Shown: positions 36,064-47,935 of the stretch, piece after piece
How the letters are laid out: the number at the start of each line of letters is the position of its first letter
Position numbering within the stretch: position 1 is the stretch's first letter
DNA from: Ilex aquifolium
Lineage: Eukaryota > Streptophyta > Magnoliopsida > Aquifoliales > Aquifoliaceae
Assembly (NCBI GenBank): GCA_951799425.1
Contig: OX637399.1
Span: forward strand, 16,918,501-16,982,500
Direction of reading: 5' to 3'
DNA length: 64,000 nt
The notes under the pieces: generated by a model
Databases searched by the model: none
Told to the model about the DNA's origin: nothing
What the model saw: only the letters and a program-made list of their open reading frames with translations
Made by a program: the position numbers and the translations under genes

Positions 36064-37817
36064 TGCTTGGTGAAAAATGTTGTTGTTTCCTAACCTCTAA
36101 AATCTATCCCTCAAAATGTGCAATGTATGGATAAGGGGAGTGTCACTCTCCCTTGGGATAGTGTCAAAAGAAAGGGCAAGAGGAAAGGAAAATGGGATGG
36201 TGGAAATATGAAATGTGAATGCACAAAAATTGTGTGTGTGTGTACAAAAGTGCTCCCCAAGCGCAAGGAGATTTTCGCGGGTCATGTTTTACTTGGTGGT
36301 ATTCCAAGGTCGTTTCCACGGGGAAGGAAGTAAACCAAGGGGAAGGTGATTTTTGAGTAAAAGAAAGTGTAAAATCTTTGGGGTTGAAAATTTGTTTGGT
36401 GAGTGTGTGTTGATGAAAATGAAGTGAGGAACAAATGTTGGAAAATCCAAGAGGTTACTCCACTAGGCATGCCATCTCAACTCGAATCCCTCCACAAGTA
36501 GAGCATGAATGAACGATTGATTCATGGGAAGCTAGGGATAAGAAGGGTGAGTATCTAAGCATAAACCGTGACTAGGCCTACAGAATATCAAAGACTTACC
36601 AATTTATCCACCCTCAACCCAGTCAAACCGAACCATTGATCTCTGAAAAAGGGAAGAGAATGAGTTAAGAATGGCATATCCAAGTGGAGGTTCCCTTTGT
36701 TTTGCCAACTGGAAGATTTAGCTACTCATGGTAAAAATGAAATCAACAAGGTAATGAAAATGCATTTTCAAGAGATGAAGTTCTTGAGTACATAAATGGA
36801 AAAAAACATAAGCTAGAAGAGAATGCATTTAAAACCCATTTTATAGCTAAGAAAATGAAGAACTTTGTTGCATTAATGGTAGAAGCTTAAAAGAACATTA
36901 AACTAGCAATGCACTTGAAGGAGAACAACATTAATGATATTAAATGAAGCTTCAAAAGTACTTACAGCAAATTACAAGACAATGTAATGAAGAAAATGGA
37001 AAAATCTCAAGTTTATCTCTCTAGAACACTATTCATCTTCTTCCCCCAAACTTTCTCTCTCTATATCAATTTATATCTGCTAATGGCTGAATGCCTCTGC
37101 TGGAGATCCTTCTCCCTCCAAAAACGTTCTTGGAGAGGTACCCTAGTCTTCAGAATTGACCTGCATCTGTAGGGGTGTAAGAGGGGTGGCTGGACAGAGG
37201 GGTTACAGAGCTTGTCTGCACACCCAGCTCCTCTTCTCTTCTCTCTCCTCATTAATCACCTAGACTCTAAAACTTGCAATCAAGGTGTGATAGGGATGAA
37301 TAGTATTATGGACGTGTCAGAGGAGCATGGGGGATCTGTTGGTGGGACCCTCGAAGCATCAGACTTGAGTTGCAGAGCAGTTGGGCATATCAGGCAAATC
37401 GTACCGGTACGTGTACCGGTACGGCGAACTCCAGTGGCTTCTGCATACCGGAATGCGTACCGGTACGATTAGCTCCAGTAGCCTTAGCGTACCAGTATGG
37501 TTTGGCGGACTTCTTGATTTTATAAGATTAGCTCCAGTAGCCCTAGCGTACCAGTATGTGTACCGGTACGGTTTGGCTGAGTTCCTGATTTTCTGATTTT
37601 CCTCCTCTCCTGAGCTATCCCTAAGCTACCTTTTTGTCCCAATTTGCCTCAATTGATTTGGGAAGGCCTTAAGAAGCCTCTTTTAGCACCTGTTAATGTT
37701 AAACACCAAATATTATTGTTAAGAACGCAATTAACCTAACTCCCATCATTTAATCTCCAACAGCAATTAATATAACATGCTTTAGCACATAAAATATACA
37801 AAGTTTTGTGCTAATCA
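36064..37817 (-). repeat. Family B LTR, complete (1754 bp)
   Basis: On the minus strand it runs TGATTAGCAC ... CACCAAGCA. It contains the cassette 37395-37575, a purine-rich leader and the CTTGG/CCAAG hairpin at 36292-36308 shared with families A and D. A polypurine tract borders it on its outer side, which is the mark of the tandem arrangement. Confidence 0.85.
37395..37575. repeat. GTACCGGTAC cassette of family B LTR
   Basis: It has paired palindromes, TTAGCTCCAGTAGCC spacers repeated twice, and derived forms (ATACCGGAAT, GTACCAGTATG). The last part is repeated in the truncated 3' LTR at 26239-26315 with one unit fewer. Confidence 0.82.
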
Positions 37818-38487
37818 CACCCCCCAACTTAGGTTTTGCTAGTCCCTTAGCAAAAAGTTATTTCCAAAACAAGTAAATGAGTATAACACACTTAATCTAT
37901 TCAAATTTCCATTCATCCAATCAATTTAAAAACACAAATCATAATGCAATTCCAAAATAACATAGACAAGATTGAATTCGAAATTGTGATTTCTTCATTA
38001 ATGTGTTCTGAATTTGGAGTACATAGAGTAGGACATCAAAAGGGACAAAATAGCCTACGACTATATTCTATCTATACCCATTCCAACCTCAAAAGAAAAG
38101 ATAAAAACTACACAACCTACTACACATCCTCCTAGTCATCCCCAGACTCATCACCCTCCCCAGACTCATCACCTTCCTCATACTCCTCGCCTTCCCCAGA
38201 CTCCTCGTCGTCGTCATCATCATCCTCCTCCTCCTCCACCTCAACTGCTGTGGGGGCAGAAGCTGGGGGAGCAGTGGCTGGTGGAGTGGGGACTTCTGGG
38301 ATGGGTCTCCCAGGGAAAGTATGCATAAATACCTCCTGCATCATTGCCTCCATACCCAGCACAGCAGCCTCAATCCCATGCAATGTGACCTCTAATGCAT
38401 CGAGGCGTTGAGGGACTGAACGTTCAGGTGCAGCAGCGGATGGCCCAGAAGATGAAGATGCCTCGGGGGCCTCAGAACCAGTAGCCA
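37818..38487 (-). mobile_element. Internal 3' end of a second family B copy
   Basis: This is about 96 percent identical by eye to 26561-27225: polypurine tract, 3' non-coding part and the tail of the env-like gene with its acidic C-terminus and ERSVPQRLDALEV stretch. It stops at 38487, where unrelated and then Tekay-like LTR sequence begins. It lies on the wrong side of the LTR for a single element, hence a tandem copy. Confidence 0.82.
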
Positions 38488-38534
38488 TACATTCCTGTTG
38501 ATGACAGGTCCGACCGCCAGATTTTGTTGTCATA

Positions 38535-40144
38535 AATAAATACTACAATTCCATTCCATGTCAAGAGGTGAAACCCACACCTACAACGCAAACCCGAGCC
38601 CTCCACCGGCTCCCATAAAACCTGTTGTGTCATGCGTATGCATCCGGGATTTCCAAGCCCCAGCCATTGATGTTTGACATCTAATATCCATTTTATAAAA
38701 TCTTGTGTCTTTCTTGGGGTGGGTATTTATAGACTTCCACCAATGGGTACCCTATTGAAACAACATCTATGGACTTCCACCAACGGTTCTGCGTACAACG
38801 ACATGCTTTATGGACTCAATTCCAGTGGGAGTGCATATCCAAAATTATTGGGTCTTGCATCCGAGGGAGAATCTAGCCCTTCTTGCTAACCCCGACAGTG
38901 CAACCCGTGCGACTTAGTCGAACCTAGGTCCAACCTTTCCTAGCCCACGTATCAATCCCCTACGGTGTTTGATCAAAACTATGCACACACACCCACACTC
39001 ATGTTGAATGCCCACGAATGCGATGCTACCTATGCATATGCAAATGTAATGTACAATTGGAATTTACAATATCTTGTTCATCATATCATGAGCATATTGT
39101 GAACATATTCAATTTTCATAAAATTCTCAATTTCTCAAATGTCAATTATATCATAACGCATTTAATAACATTTCTCAACACCACTAACCATGTTATAACA
39201 TTTTCTATTCAAATAACACACTTAATCATCCCTAAGTATTTTCATTAAACACCTATAACGCACAAATGTAAACACATAGCATGCCGAAACAATATATTGT
39301 TCATAAAATCCATATCAAGCAATTTCATCAACCAAATCATACAAGAATTGGTTTTAACATATTCTTATACCCATTTTCCATATTTCAACTACAATTGGTA
39401 TGTGCTATACATGAGAATTCATCTCTAACAGCCTACCCATTTCATATTTCAACCTTAGGTTAGAAATAAACCAAGTTAGGAAAGGGACCCTACCTCTTGT
39501 AGCGTATATTCGCGAACTAGAAGCTCCAAATTCCCAAAATCAAGCCTCCCAAGCTTGATCCTAAAAATCCTATCTAACAAAACTCACGATCTTTGGTATG
39601 GACGCGTAGTTCTCGTCGTGTAGGGCGACTTTATCTCTTGGCTTGAAGCAATCCGATGGTTGGATCATCGTAGATTGAAGGAAGAATATGAGATGCTTTG
39701 TTTCTCTCTCTCTCTCTCTCTCTCTTCCAGAATGGCTGAAGGCAATGGTGAGAAAAATCTGATTTTTCTCCCCCCTTTTATACCCTTTAAATACTTGGCC
39801 TACAGCGCGCCACGTTTCCCTCTTTTGATTAGTTTAATTTTATCCCGAATCTATTAAATCTCATCACAGGTTAAGTATAGTATATTTTATTAAACTAACT
39901 TTAAATTATTTCCCCGATTTCATAAAAAAATTCTGATCGCGCGACTCCTATTCACCTCGTAAAACATGAATATCAGAATTCTACGAAAATTCACTAGGTA
40001 GCTAGATTTCGCGATACGAATCCAACGATGAGGTCCATTTCGACATCAGAGGTCTAGAAAAAATAGGGTTTTCAACGTGTACCATAACAACTAATTACCA
40101 TTTTGCCCTTTTTAATAAAACTTTAATATTTCTGGGTTTTACCA
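38535..40144 (-). mobile_element. Tekay-like LTR fragment
   Basis: It shares AACCCGAGCCCTCC, GACTTCCACCAACGGTTC, CTAGCCCTTCTTGCTA and the TTGCCCTTTTT end block with the Tekay LTR. The minus-strand start is TGGTAAAACCC. It includes a CT run at 39699-39724. The LTR 3' part is missing on the left. It is much more diverged than the copy at 16284-18739. The 47 bp at 38488-38534 are unassigned. Confidence 0.72.
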
Positions 40145-40500
40145 TTTCAATCCATTTCAACTAGTCCTTAGGTTCTGGATGATTAATTAGTCCCGCAAAT
40201 GTTGGAGGATTCAATTTCATAAACCTCTTATGTATAATACCACGTGGCTCCACTTGTGGCTTGGGTGGCATTGCCTGTACTGCTGCTTGTATTTTTGTTT
40301 GTATTTCCACCAGCCGATTTTTTGTTGCAGCCATCTGTGCCACCATCTTAAATGCCCTCTATACCATATCCAACTGCTTCTATTCCCCCTCCCTACCTTC
40401 CTATTGTTAACTCCCACCTCCCTCAGCTATAGTAGGAACATGAGATCCTTCTTATTCTATTAGGTCTTGACCACTGGTAGATCCATTATCACTTAAATGT
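40145..40500 (-). pseudogene. Family E gag N-terminal part (fossil)
   Basis: The minus-strand reading has a Gln/Ala-rich head and RFMKLNPPTFAGL, the entry to the gag fold in chromovirus-type gypsy elements. Only the beginning is left, since the Tekay-like LTR fragment borders it at 40144. It is broken. Confidence 0.6.
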
Positions 40501-40636
40501 AACACTGCAATGTACATATCTAAGCATGAACATTAATATGCATAAAGGTAACACATAAAATTTTGACTCACTCCGACACCCTAGATTGTCCATTACTGGC
40601 GTAGGCTCATGTGTCTATAGAATCTTAAAAACCTAA

Positions 40637-40648
40637 GTTCTAATACCA
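40637..40648 (-). promoter_or_regulatory. Primer binding site, tRNA-Met-like (family E)
   Basis: The minus strand reads TGGTATTAGAAC, close to the plant tRNA-iMet primer site. It is 3 bp inside the LTR end, the same spacing as in the Tekay element. Confidence 0.65.
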
Positions 40649-41249
40649 AAATGTCACACCCCATCCTAGATATAGTACATATAAACTAATTCAAGAGGGT
40701 GAACCCCTTATAACAATCAACAACCTGTCATCCTACGCATGTTATGAAATACTCCATAACTTAATAAACAACCCAAACATAATCCCATACATATGTAATC
40801 CATATAGACAAAGTTTAGGTCTCACAATTACATGGAACTTCACATCATCTTTAACCAAACGCTTAAAGCTCGAAGTTCAACAGTTGTACATAGTTATATG
40901 TCTTAAACATAACAAACTATGACATCAAGACTCCACAAAAACTCCTTGACCCTCTAAGACAGTGGTGGACTCCAAGCTCTCTCCTTTTTCCCTGAACCCA
41001 CAAACTATAGGGGGTCAGGGTGAGCACAACATGCTAAGTGAATGAACAATTTCATTAAATTCAAATAACAAAATATACTTCAGACATCATCATCTAAAAT
41101 GTGCATTTCTAATAAGGAACTACCATCAAATGTTAACAGGTAAACATTTGCAATAATCATAAAAAAATCACTTCAAACACTTATATATATTTGCCTATAA
41201 TGCTACTTGTCTTCTACTTGGGCCACATATATTCGCCACAAAGGCGCTA

Positions 41250-42623
41250 TGATCTAACGTATTTTATGCCATACACCCAAGTATAAGTAGTCAAATTGTA
41301 GTATTTCTCGGTTTAAGTCCGAGGTCGATCCCATAGGGAGCTAACTATCTGGATTCAAAACAGAAACGGTGAAATTGTCATGGATGTAATGTGCAATGGA
41401 ATAGTTTGTGGTGTGAGCTTAGAACAATTGAATAAAAACTTAATTAAAACTTTGGAAAATCAATAATAAAAAGGGTACTCTTCAATTCGGGGATTTAACA
41501 TGCATTATATTGTTTAAGTTATTGGAAATGCCACCTTACAACAATTAACTACCATTTTACTGGAAAGTCAACCGATAGGTTTGATGTATATTGAACCATA
41601 ATACAACAGCTGATTAGGTTAGCCGGAAGGTTTTTGTACCATGCATCAGTTTAATAACCCTAGTAAACTAGAAGGCAAGCCATTCAGGAAGAGTACTCGA
41701 GTTATTCACCCGGCAGGCTGATAATTCACTGTTGACGGAGTTTTGGTCTATGCATTGAATCAAAAATGTAACCGCTCGATTTTCATAACCATGAGCATAT
41801 TATAAATGTAATCATCCATCAATTAAGGGAGGTATAAACATTATAGCATGAGTAAAACATCGGCATTTCCATAACTCAAACAATATTACACATATGTTCA
41901 CCCTTCATCGAAGAGTATAAACAGACTACTCACGCCTCATTGCTATAGACGAGCAAAAGGAGTGAAATAATCTCATTACAACTGAAATAAAATACAAAAA
42001 AAATCCTTCCCCGAGGAATAGCTGAAACACTACCACTCTTATTACCAGTTAGGGCACAAAAGTGGGAGAGGTTCAACCCTCCAAGTAAAAAGGAATAACA
42101 TAAATGTAGAAGTAGAGAGATTATGGTTGGAAAGTAGGTTTGGTAGGGCCTCGCTTCTCTTTTTCTTTCTTTCTCTCTTTCCTCGTTGTCTGGACTGAAC
42201 TCTGGACCAATCTCATGAAACTGAAGCTGAGGTAGTGTATTTATAGGTACTGGAGGGACCCCTTGAGGTGGCAAACTCCTAACTGACCAATCAGGTGGAT
42301 TTTGTTCCATCATTGGACCAATGGGGAGAGGAGAGAGAGTTAAGTTGGTTTAGCTACTGTCAGATGGTGGCAATTATCTGGACCTTGCTTGGCGTGCTGC
42401 TCCTTTGTTTGATGTATTCATGTAATAATTACACTTGCCTCCCTTTCCTCATTATGCTTGTACACTTTATCCCCCCTGTATTTTCGTATTTTTGCACAAA
42501 ACCTACAAAATTTCAAACTTACACATTAACCCTCATTTTCCATAACTTAGTTATTTTAACCTAATTTACGCACACAATTAAACTTATAAACTAATTCATT
42601 AACGCATTATTTAGGGTTAATCA
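41250..42623 (-). mobile_element. Solo family C LTR (1374 bp) inside family E LTR
   Basis: The minus strand runs TGATTAACCC ... GTTAGATCA, the same ends and blocks as 8330-9841 (CAAGTATAAGTAGTCAAATT near its low end). It has a TATA box at 42236-42246 and two CCAAT boxes upstream. The flanking words (CGCTA and AGCTG) share only GCT, so no convincing target duplication remains. Confidence 0.82.
42236..42246 (-). promoter_or_regulatory. TATA box of solo family C LTR
   Basis: The minus strand reads CCTATAAATAC, matching the TATA of the other C LTRs. It is followed by a purine-rich leader (AGAAAGAAAGAAAAAGAGAA-like). Confidence 0.6.
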
Positions 42624-44213
42624 AGCTGCCACCAAGGCATAACATATACGTGCCACCAAGGCGTAACATAAATTCGCCACAAAGGAGCCGCCACAATGGC
42701 GAAACCATGCCAATATTTGCTACTTGCACTTGCCTCTAAGGTTAAATCTTCATACACATTTAATAACATCACATAAGTATAGCTTGACCATTATCAACCA
42801 CAAGGGAAAAACCCACTCACCTCAAATCTTGAAACACAACAATTATTTCCCATTCGGTGAGTTTGATGTAGAGGTTGATGTCTTAGTTCCTATAGCATAA
42901 TATTTCACACCCAAATGTCTAGCACTTTCATTTAACTCCATCATGCATGTATGCATGTTTACCCACACACATTTAACACATTTCCTCATCCTCCCCAATT
43001 GTGTATATGCAACCCATAAAACTCATAAAGAACCCATTTAAGGTCCATTGAATGGCATAAAAAGGTCTTTGATCAATTAAATAAGTGATTATAATATCAC
43101 AACAAATTGCCAAAATTAACTTTGATGAACAGGTTGGTTGTGACCCTTAAACCGGTTGGAACCCTTCCAGTACTCTGATCAACCTGTTCAACACATACTT
43201 TAACCGTTAATGTGCAACTAGTACTCTAATCAACAGGTTCAACACGTGTTTCAATCGATTGGTATGCATCTAGTACTCAATTCAACTGTTTGAACCTCTC
43301 TTCAACTAGTTGAACCATGTTCCAAATTTTAGAAATTGGTTCAAACTTCATCTTTTAACACCCAACCCCAATTCTAACACCACATAACTTCTACCCAAGC
43401 CTCAAGAATGCATTTAGAAGCAGAAAAACATGGAAATTCATGAGAATCTCTTACCTCTATTGTGACTCAGTTCCTTCGAATTTCCTCTTAATCCTCACAC
43501 AAGAGCTTTAAGTTCTCTTCAATACTTCAACACAACATCACTCCGCTCCTTTGCACAATCAAAGATCAAGAACTCATGCAAAAGAATAAACTCCTCACTC
43601 AAGAAAACATGCACTTCAGTGAGCTCCCTCTCCCCGAAACCAGTTGTTTTTCTTTCTTTTGATTTTTCTTGTTTTGGTTTTCTTCTTCTCTTCCTCTAAC
43701 ATCGCCTAAGACAATCCCCCCTTCATATTTTTTTCACAAGCACTTGGCTAGAGAAGATTGATGAGCACAAAATATTTTATATTTGATGGCCTCATTACAT
43801 GCATATTAACTCAACTTTGTAATTAATTACTTAGAGTTAGCCAAATTTATGAATAATGTTGAATTTTCGATGTTGCAGGTAATTATAGCGTAAATCATGG
43901 ATTTTGTAACCTTGCAACTAAGTGTGGAGGAGTAGTGAAGACATGGACACATTACATGAGGATTTGGAGGCTTAAAAGTGAAAGAAATCAAGGAGGTATT
44001 GGTGCTTGGTAACAAAGGCACCAGCACCCACACCATTTGGTTGCAGTACCTCGGGTTTTCTCCTTTTTGACCATGATCCACTTCGAATCTAAAAAGTGCA
44101 AAACATGAAAGTTGTAGATCTGGATGTCTTCTGTATTTTCTCAAAGTTTCAGCTCAATCAGACGGTTGAATCAAAAGTTATGACAATTCTACGAAAACTA
44201 GTCCGGAGCAGAA

Positions 44214-44285
44214 GCGTACTGGTATGCCGTACCGGTACGATTTACCTACTGGAGTTCGACGTACCGATACGCCGTACCGGTACGC
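44214..44285. repeat. GTACCGGTAC cassette in a family A-type LTR
   Basis: Two exact and two imperfect palindromes flank CCTACTGGAGTTC. The same place in the LTRs at 52522 and 57772 has CTACCGGTAG units around GCTACTGGAGTC. Confidence 0.85.
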
Positions 44286-45374
44286 TCTTCTGAAACAGCC
44301 TAAAATGCCCAGAACTCCTGCAAGTCTTCTCCAACTTCTTGGGAGGCCCACCTACACTTCTTCCACACCTACCCTGACATATTTTACACATAACCATGCC
44401 ATCCTTACATAATTTCTCGACTTTGGAGACATTGGCATTAATTGGGATGGGAGAGAAGGGGGCTGCCATGGTGGGTTGCAGGCTAGCCTGTCCAAGACCA
44501 TCAACTCACCTCCCATTGATGGGAGGCCTGCACACACCTAGGGGGACCCTCCATGGATGAAAATGCAAAGTTCTTCTCCATATATTCAGCATTCACACAA
44601 GATTTTTGGGGTTGGCTACCTAAGCTTAGGAGTAGTTCAATGAAGAAGATGATGAATAGTGTAATAAAAGCTTATGTTTTTGCATTTTATTCACTCATTC
44701 CATGGCAGTAAGTTGTAGTTCTCTTGCCATCTTTATTTCTTGCATTGTAATCTCCTTTATTTCAAGTATATTTCAAGTTTAGTTACATGTTCTTCAATCC
44801 ACCATTGTTGCTTCCAAGTTTTCTTCATTTCTTGCTTTAAAATGGGTATTGTATTTCTTTCTTTATAGTTCAAGTTTTCTTGCTTTAAGTTAAGTTCCAT
44901 GTTTTATTTCTTCATTATGTCTCTTTACATTTTGCATTTCTTTCTTGCTTTCATGAGTAGCTAGATTTTTAAGTTGGCTAATCCAACGAAGACCTCCTCT
45001 TGGGTGTGCCATTTCAACTCATTTTCTTTCCTCTTCTCAGAGTACGATGGTTCGGTTTGACTGGGTTGAGAGTGGATGCGGTTGTGAGTCTTTGATATCC
45101 CGTAGGCCTGGTCACGGGTTATGCTTGGATCCTCACCTCGATTTCATCCCTAGCTTCCCACGAATCAATCGTTCATCTAAGCTCTATTCAAGGAAGGCTT
45201 CGAGTTGATTTGGGATTCCCATTGGAATGAACCCTTCGGATTAGCCAACACTTGTTTTATTTCATTTTCATCAAGAACACAAAATCACAACAACTCAAAA
45301 CCAAAAGATTTTACACTTTTTCATTTTGACAAAATCACCTTCACACAATTCTCTTCCTTCCCTGAGGAGACGAC

Positions 45375-45394
45375 CTTGGAATACTCATTCCAAG
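45375..45394. repeat. Conserved LTR hairpin CTTGGAAT-ACTC-ATTCCAAG
   Basis: An 8-bp perfect stem with a 4-nt loop, about 215 bp from the LTR 3' end. Related hairpins occur at 36292-36308, 49006-49025, 54135-54153 and 59385-59403. Confidence 0.75.
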
Positions 45395-45609
45395 TAAAAC
45401 ACGACAAGCAAAAGACTCCTTGCGCTTGGGGAGCACTTTTTGTTCACCACACACACATTTTGTACATTTCATTCCATTTTCATTACCACTACTCTGTTGC
45501 CCTATTTCCCACATCATTCCGAGGGAGAGTGACACTCTCTTCACACATACACCATATATACATTGAGGGATGATTTTAGGAGGTTAGGAACTACAACGGT
45601 TTTGATCAA

Positions 45610-47257
45610 GCAAAGCTACACATGTCGGGTGTCCTCCCATGCAAGAGTAATAAAAATTACACTAAATCCCCCCACTTGTTATGCTTATTCCTCTATTTAA
45701 TCAATCAATAATTCTGATACTTTTGAAATCTCACTTTTCTCCCCATTACCATGTAATTCTTCTATTACATTCCTCAATTTGCACATGCTCAACTTTCATG
45801 AGTTTAATTATCACAATTTAAAATCCATGCAAATATTCATAAATTACACTTTAACTCACACTATTTATGAAATAAAATATTACGCCTGCCTGGGTTTTAC
45901 ATAAATCCTACCCATCTCGACATTTTGATCTGAAATAGCCAAAGATGAAATGATGTTATTTTTTGATGAAATTTCACAAACATACTCCATTTATCTAATT
46001 AAAAATAAATATAAAATTTATTTGGCCAAAATACCCAAAAACTATGTCAAATTGGCATCGGAGCGAAAAATAGATATTTTGCACCATATATTGATCTAGG
46101 TATCAGATTGACCTCTAATTTTACCGAAACCTCTATATGGACGCTACAAAACTTTGGCACCAACTAGTGGTCAGTTGGACCTTAGAGACGTCCTCACTCG
46201 CCATTAGGGTGGGCTATGGTCCCCCCCTCCTCCCTCTTCTCTTCTTTTTCTTGTTCCTTTGGCTACTGACTTTGATGCCCTAAACTCTGCAACTCAGTCC
46301 AAGCATATAACTTTAGCCCCTTTGTTCTCACTTCGTACTCCACCTTTTCCATAGGTTTCAAAGCCCATTAACTCCCTTTGTTTCCTAATTTTAAACCATA
46401 AAAACCAAACCCTTGAAGTTCCCTCAAACTCCACAAATTTCTGGTTCAAGTAAGGTAAATATTTAATTTTTTAGAAATGACCAGACTTGGAAATAGAATT
46501 TTGACCCCCTTAATGACCTCTAAATTCAATTCCAAGGAAAAAAATGGATTCCTTGGGTCCAAATTAGCTAGGAACAAGATCCATTCTGAAGTTTAAAAAG
46601 ATTTCTAAGAGATCAAATTTCAAGTTAAACTCAAACCCTAGTTTCTTATTCCACTGCCATGGACCATGGTTGGCCTTCTCACCACAACCAAACACTTCCA
46701 AATCCATCCAAGAATACAACCCAGATGATTAATTAAAAAGAAAAGTAAGCTAGATCCATAGCCCGTTTGAAAAATCAAAACCCATCTACAACTTCAAACT
46801 TAAATTCAAGCATATACCATAAATCAACTCGAACTCTAAGCTTACTAGTGAATTCCTCTTGTCAACAGGAAGTATTTGACATTGATCTCAACCCTCGAAT
46901 CAAGCCCTATCTCAAACCCAAAAATTTCTCTTTAATTATCTGTCTTATCTCTTTCCCTATGTTCTCTCTCGCTCCTCAAATTTGATCCTCTCACTGTTTT
47001 ATACCCTTATCCACAAAATATTATCAAAACCTGCAAGTTGGAGATTTGCATGCGTCCCTTGCACCACTGACTGCCACCTCCAACTTCCTCCTTGTGAGGT
47101 GCTTGGAGAGGTAGTTTAGTAATTCCACCAAATTGTCCAATTTTCCAAATTATAATTATGTTTTTTATAATTGCAAACATATTAAAACAAACCTCACTCC
47201 CGCACCCTTAACTCTCCTGTACGCGCTAAATTTGCTGATTGTGCTTCCTGACCCATT
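45610..47257 (-). repeat. Family E LTR, promoter-side part
   Basis: No gene is seen. On the minus strand there is a TATA-like GGGTATAAAAC (46996-47006), a GAGAGAGAAC leader and a purine-rich run near 46220-46250. It is interpreted as the U3/R side of the family E LTR that continues at 43758 and 42624. This rests on orientation and continuity rather than on a second copy. Confidence 0.45.
46996..47006 (-). promoter_or_regulatory. Probable TATA box of family E LTR
   Basis: The minus strand reads GGGTATAAAAC, about 250 bp from the presumed LTR start. Confidence 0.45.
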
Positions 47258-47461
47258 TTGGGATACCCCAAAATTCAGGGTCCTTTCTTAACCCGTTGAT
47301 CACCCATCAACCCGCGGAGGTACTCGTGAATGTTGTATCACCTGACACTACATCATAACATCCTTTTCCCCGGGAGCGTAACCAACACAACATTTGGGTA
47401 AAGTCCCCCTTGTACCGGAACACTACCTAACACGTAACTTGTACACATATCAACCACCTGA
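47258..47461 (-). mobile_element. Tekay-like LTR 3' end fragment
   Basis: GGGATACCCCAAAATTCAGG, then CAACCCGCGGAGGTACTCGTG and CCTGACACTACATCATAACA correspond to the first 110 bp of the 16284 LTR. It is cut at 47461 by the family D LTR. Confidence 0.7.
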
Positions 47462-47709
47462 TGATGAGTATAGAATATTGCATATCATGTATCTCTTTTG
47501 CACCCATATTATTTGTTTTGTGGTGAAAATTGAGGAAAATGCTTTCAATTCACAATTAGTGGAGACTCGTGTGATTGTAGGTAAAGAGTAGGTAACATCG
47601 TGTATAAAGCCTCCCATCAAGTGCTCAAAGGCAATGGGGAAGAAGAGAATGCTTAACGGATGGCTCGAGACCTCAAGGAATCAAGGAAATCCAAAAGTAG
47701 GACAAAACC

Positions 47710-47935
47710 TACCAGTAAAAGTCAATTAAAACCTACCGGTAGAAGTCAGTCAAAACCTACCAGTAGAAGTCAGTCAAAACCTACTAGTAGAAGATTCCAA
47801 ACCTACCCGTAGAAAATGCTACTGGAATTCTTCTATCTCAGCCATGCAAAAACCTATTGGTAGAAAATCTTACTAAAAAAAAAAACCTATCGGTTGGTTT
47901 TCTTACGTTCTACTGGTAGGTTTTGCCCAGATTTG
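47710..47935. repeat. ACCTACCGGTAGAAG direct-repeat cassette (family D LTR)
   Basis: Units of AAAACCTACCGGTAGAAGTC, exact or with a changed centre (CAG, TAG, CCG), repeat about every 24 bp from 47710 to 47815, then more loosely to 47935. It is the family D form of the palindrome cassette and lies about 250-470 bp from the LTR start. Confidence 0.8.

Larger units (their letters stand above)
26239..38487 (-). mobile_element. Athila-like element B in an LTR-internal-LTR-internal tandem
   Basis: Reading leftward: internal 3' end of one copy (38487-37818), full LTR 37817-36064, tRNA-Asp-type primer site, gag, protease, RT/RNase H, integrase, long non-coding stretch, env-like gene, polypurine tract 26574-26561, and the first 322 bp of the next LTR (26560-26239). 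The arrangement fits unequal recombination between tandem or neighbouring copies, later cut at both outer ends. Shared LTR parts differ by roughly 3 percent, suggesting about a million years at a grass-like rate. The main coding region has about five breaks. The env-like third gene downstream of pol is characteristic of the Athila clade. Confidence 0.87.
43759..45609 (+). mobile_element. Solo family A-type LTR (1851 bp)
   Basis: It begins TGATGAGCACAAAAT and ends GGTTTTGATCA. It aligns along its length with the family A LTRs at 52522 and 57772 but carries the GTACCGGTAC cassette (44214-44285) instead of CTACCGGTAG. No primer site or internal region follows and no clear target duplication is seen (AAGAT against AGCAA). 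Confidence 0.82.
40145..47257 (-). mobile_element. Family E gypsy element, 5' end with heavily nested LTR
   Basis: On the minus strand: LTR 47257-40652, a tRNA-Met-like primer site (40637-40648) and the start of gag, cut at 40145. The LTR (minus strand end GGGGTGTGACA at 40652) is interrupted by a solo family C LTR (41250-42623) and a solo family A-type LTR (43759-45609). Without these it is about 3.4 kb. Its outer limit near 47257 is my estimate. Pieces of the same LTR lie at 1821-2200 and 4555-4835. It is broken and old. Confidence 0.62.

Noticed and set aside
39699-39724. CT microsatellite as a regulatory element
   Set aside because: It is a simple run in the leader of a Tekay-like LTR fragment, with no sign of a specific function.
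41245-42628. Target duplication for the solo family C LTR
   Set aside because: The flanks CGCTA and AGCTG share only three bases, so I do not claim one.
43754-45614. Target duplication for the solo family A-type LTR
   Set aside because: AAGAT and AGCAA do not match; the LTR ends themselves are well supported by alignment.
45610-47257. A possible host gene in the stretch with few repeats
   Set aside because: Only short frames are present. The minus-strand TATA-like site and leader layout fit an LTR, and family E sequence is interrupted on both sides of the solo LTR.
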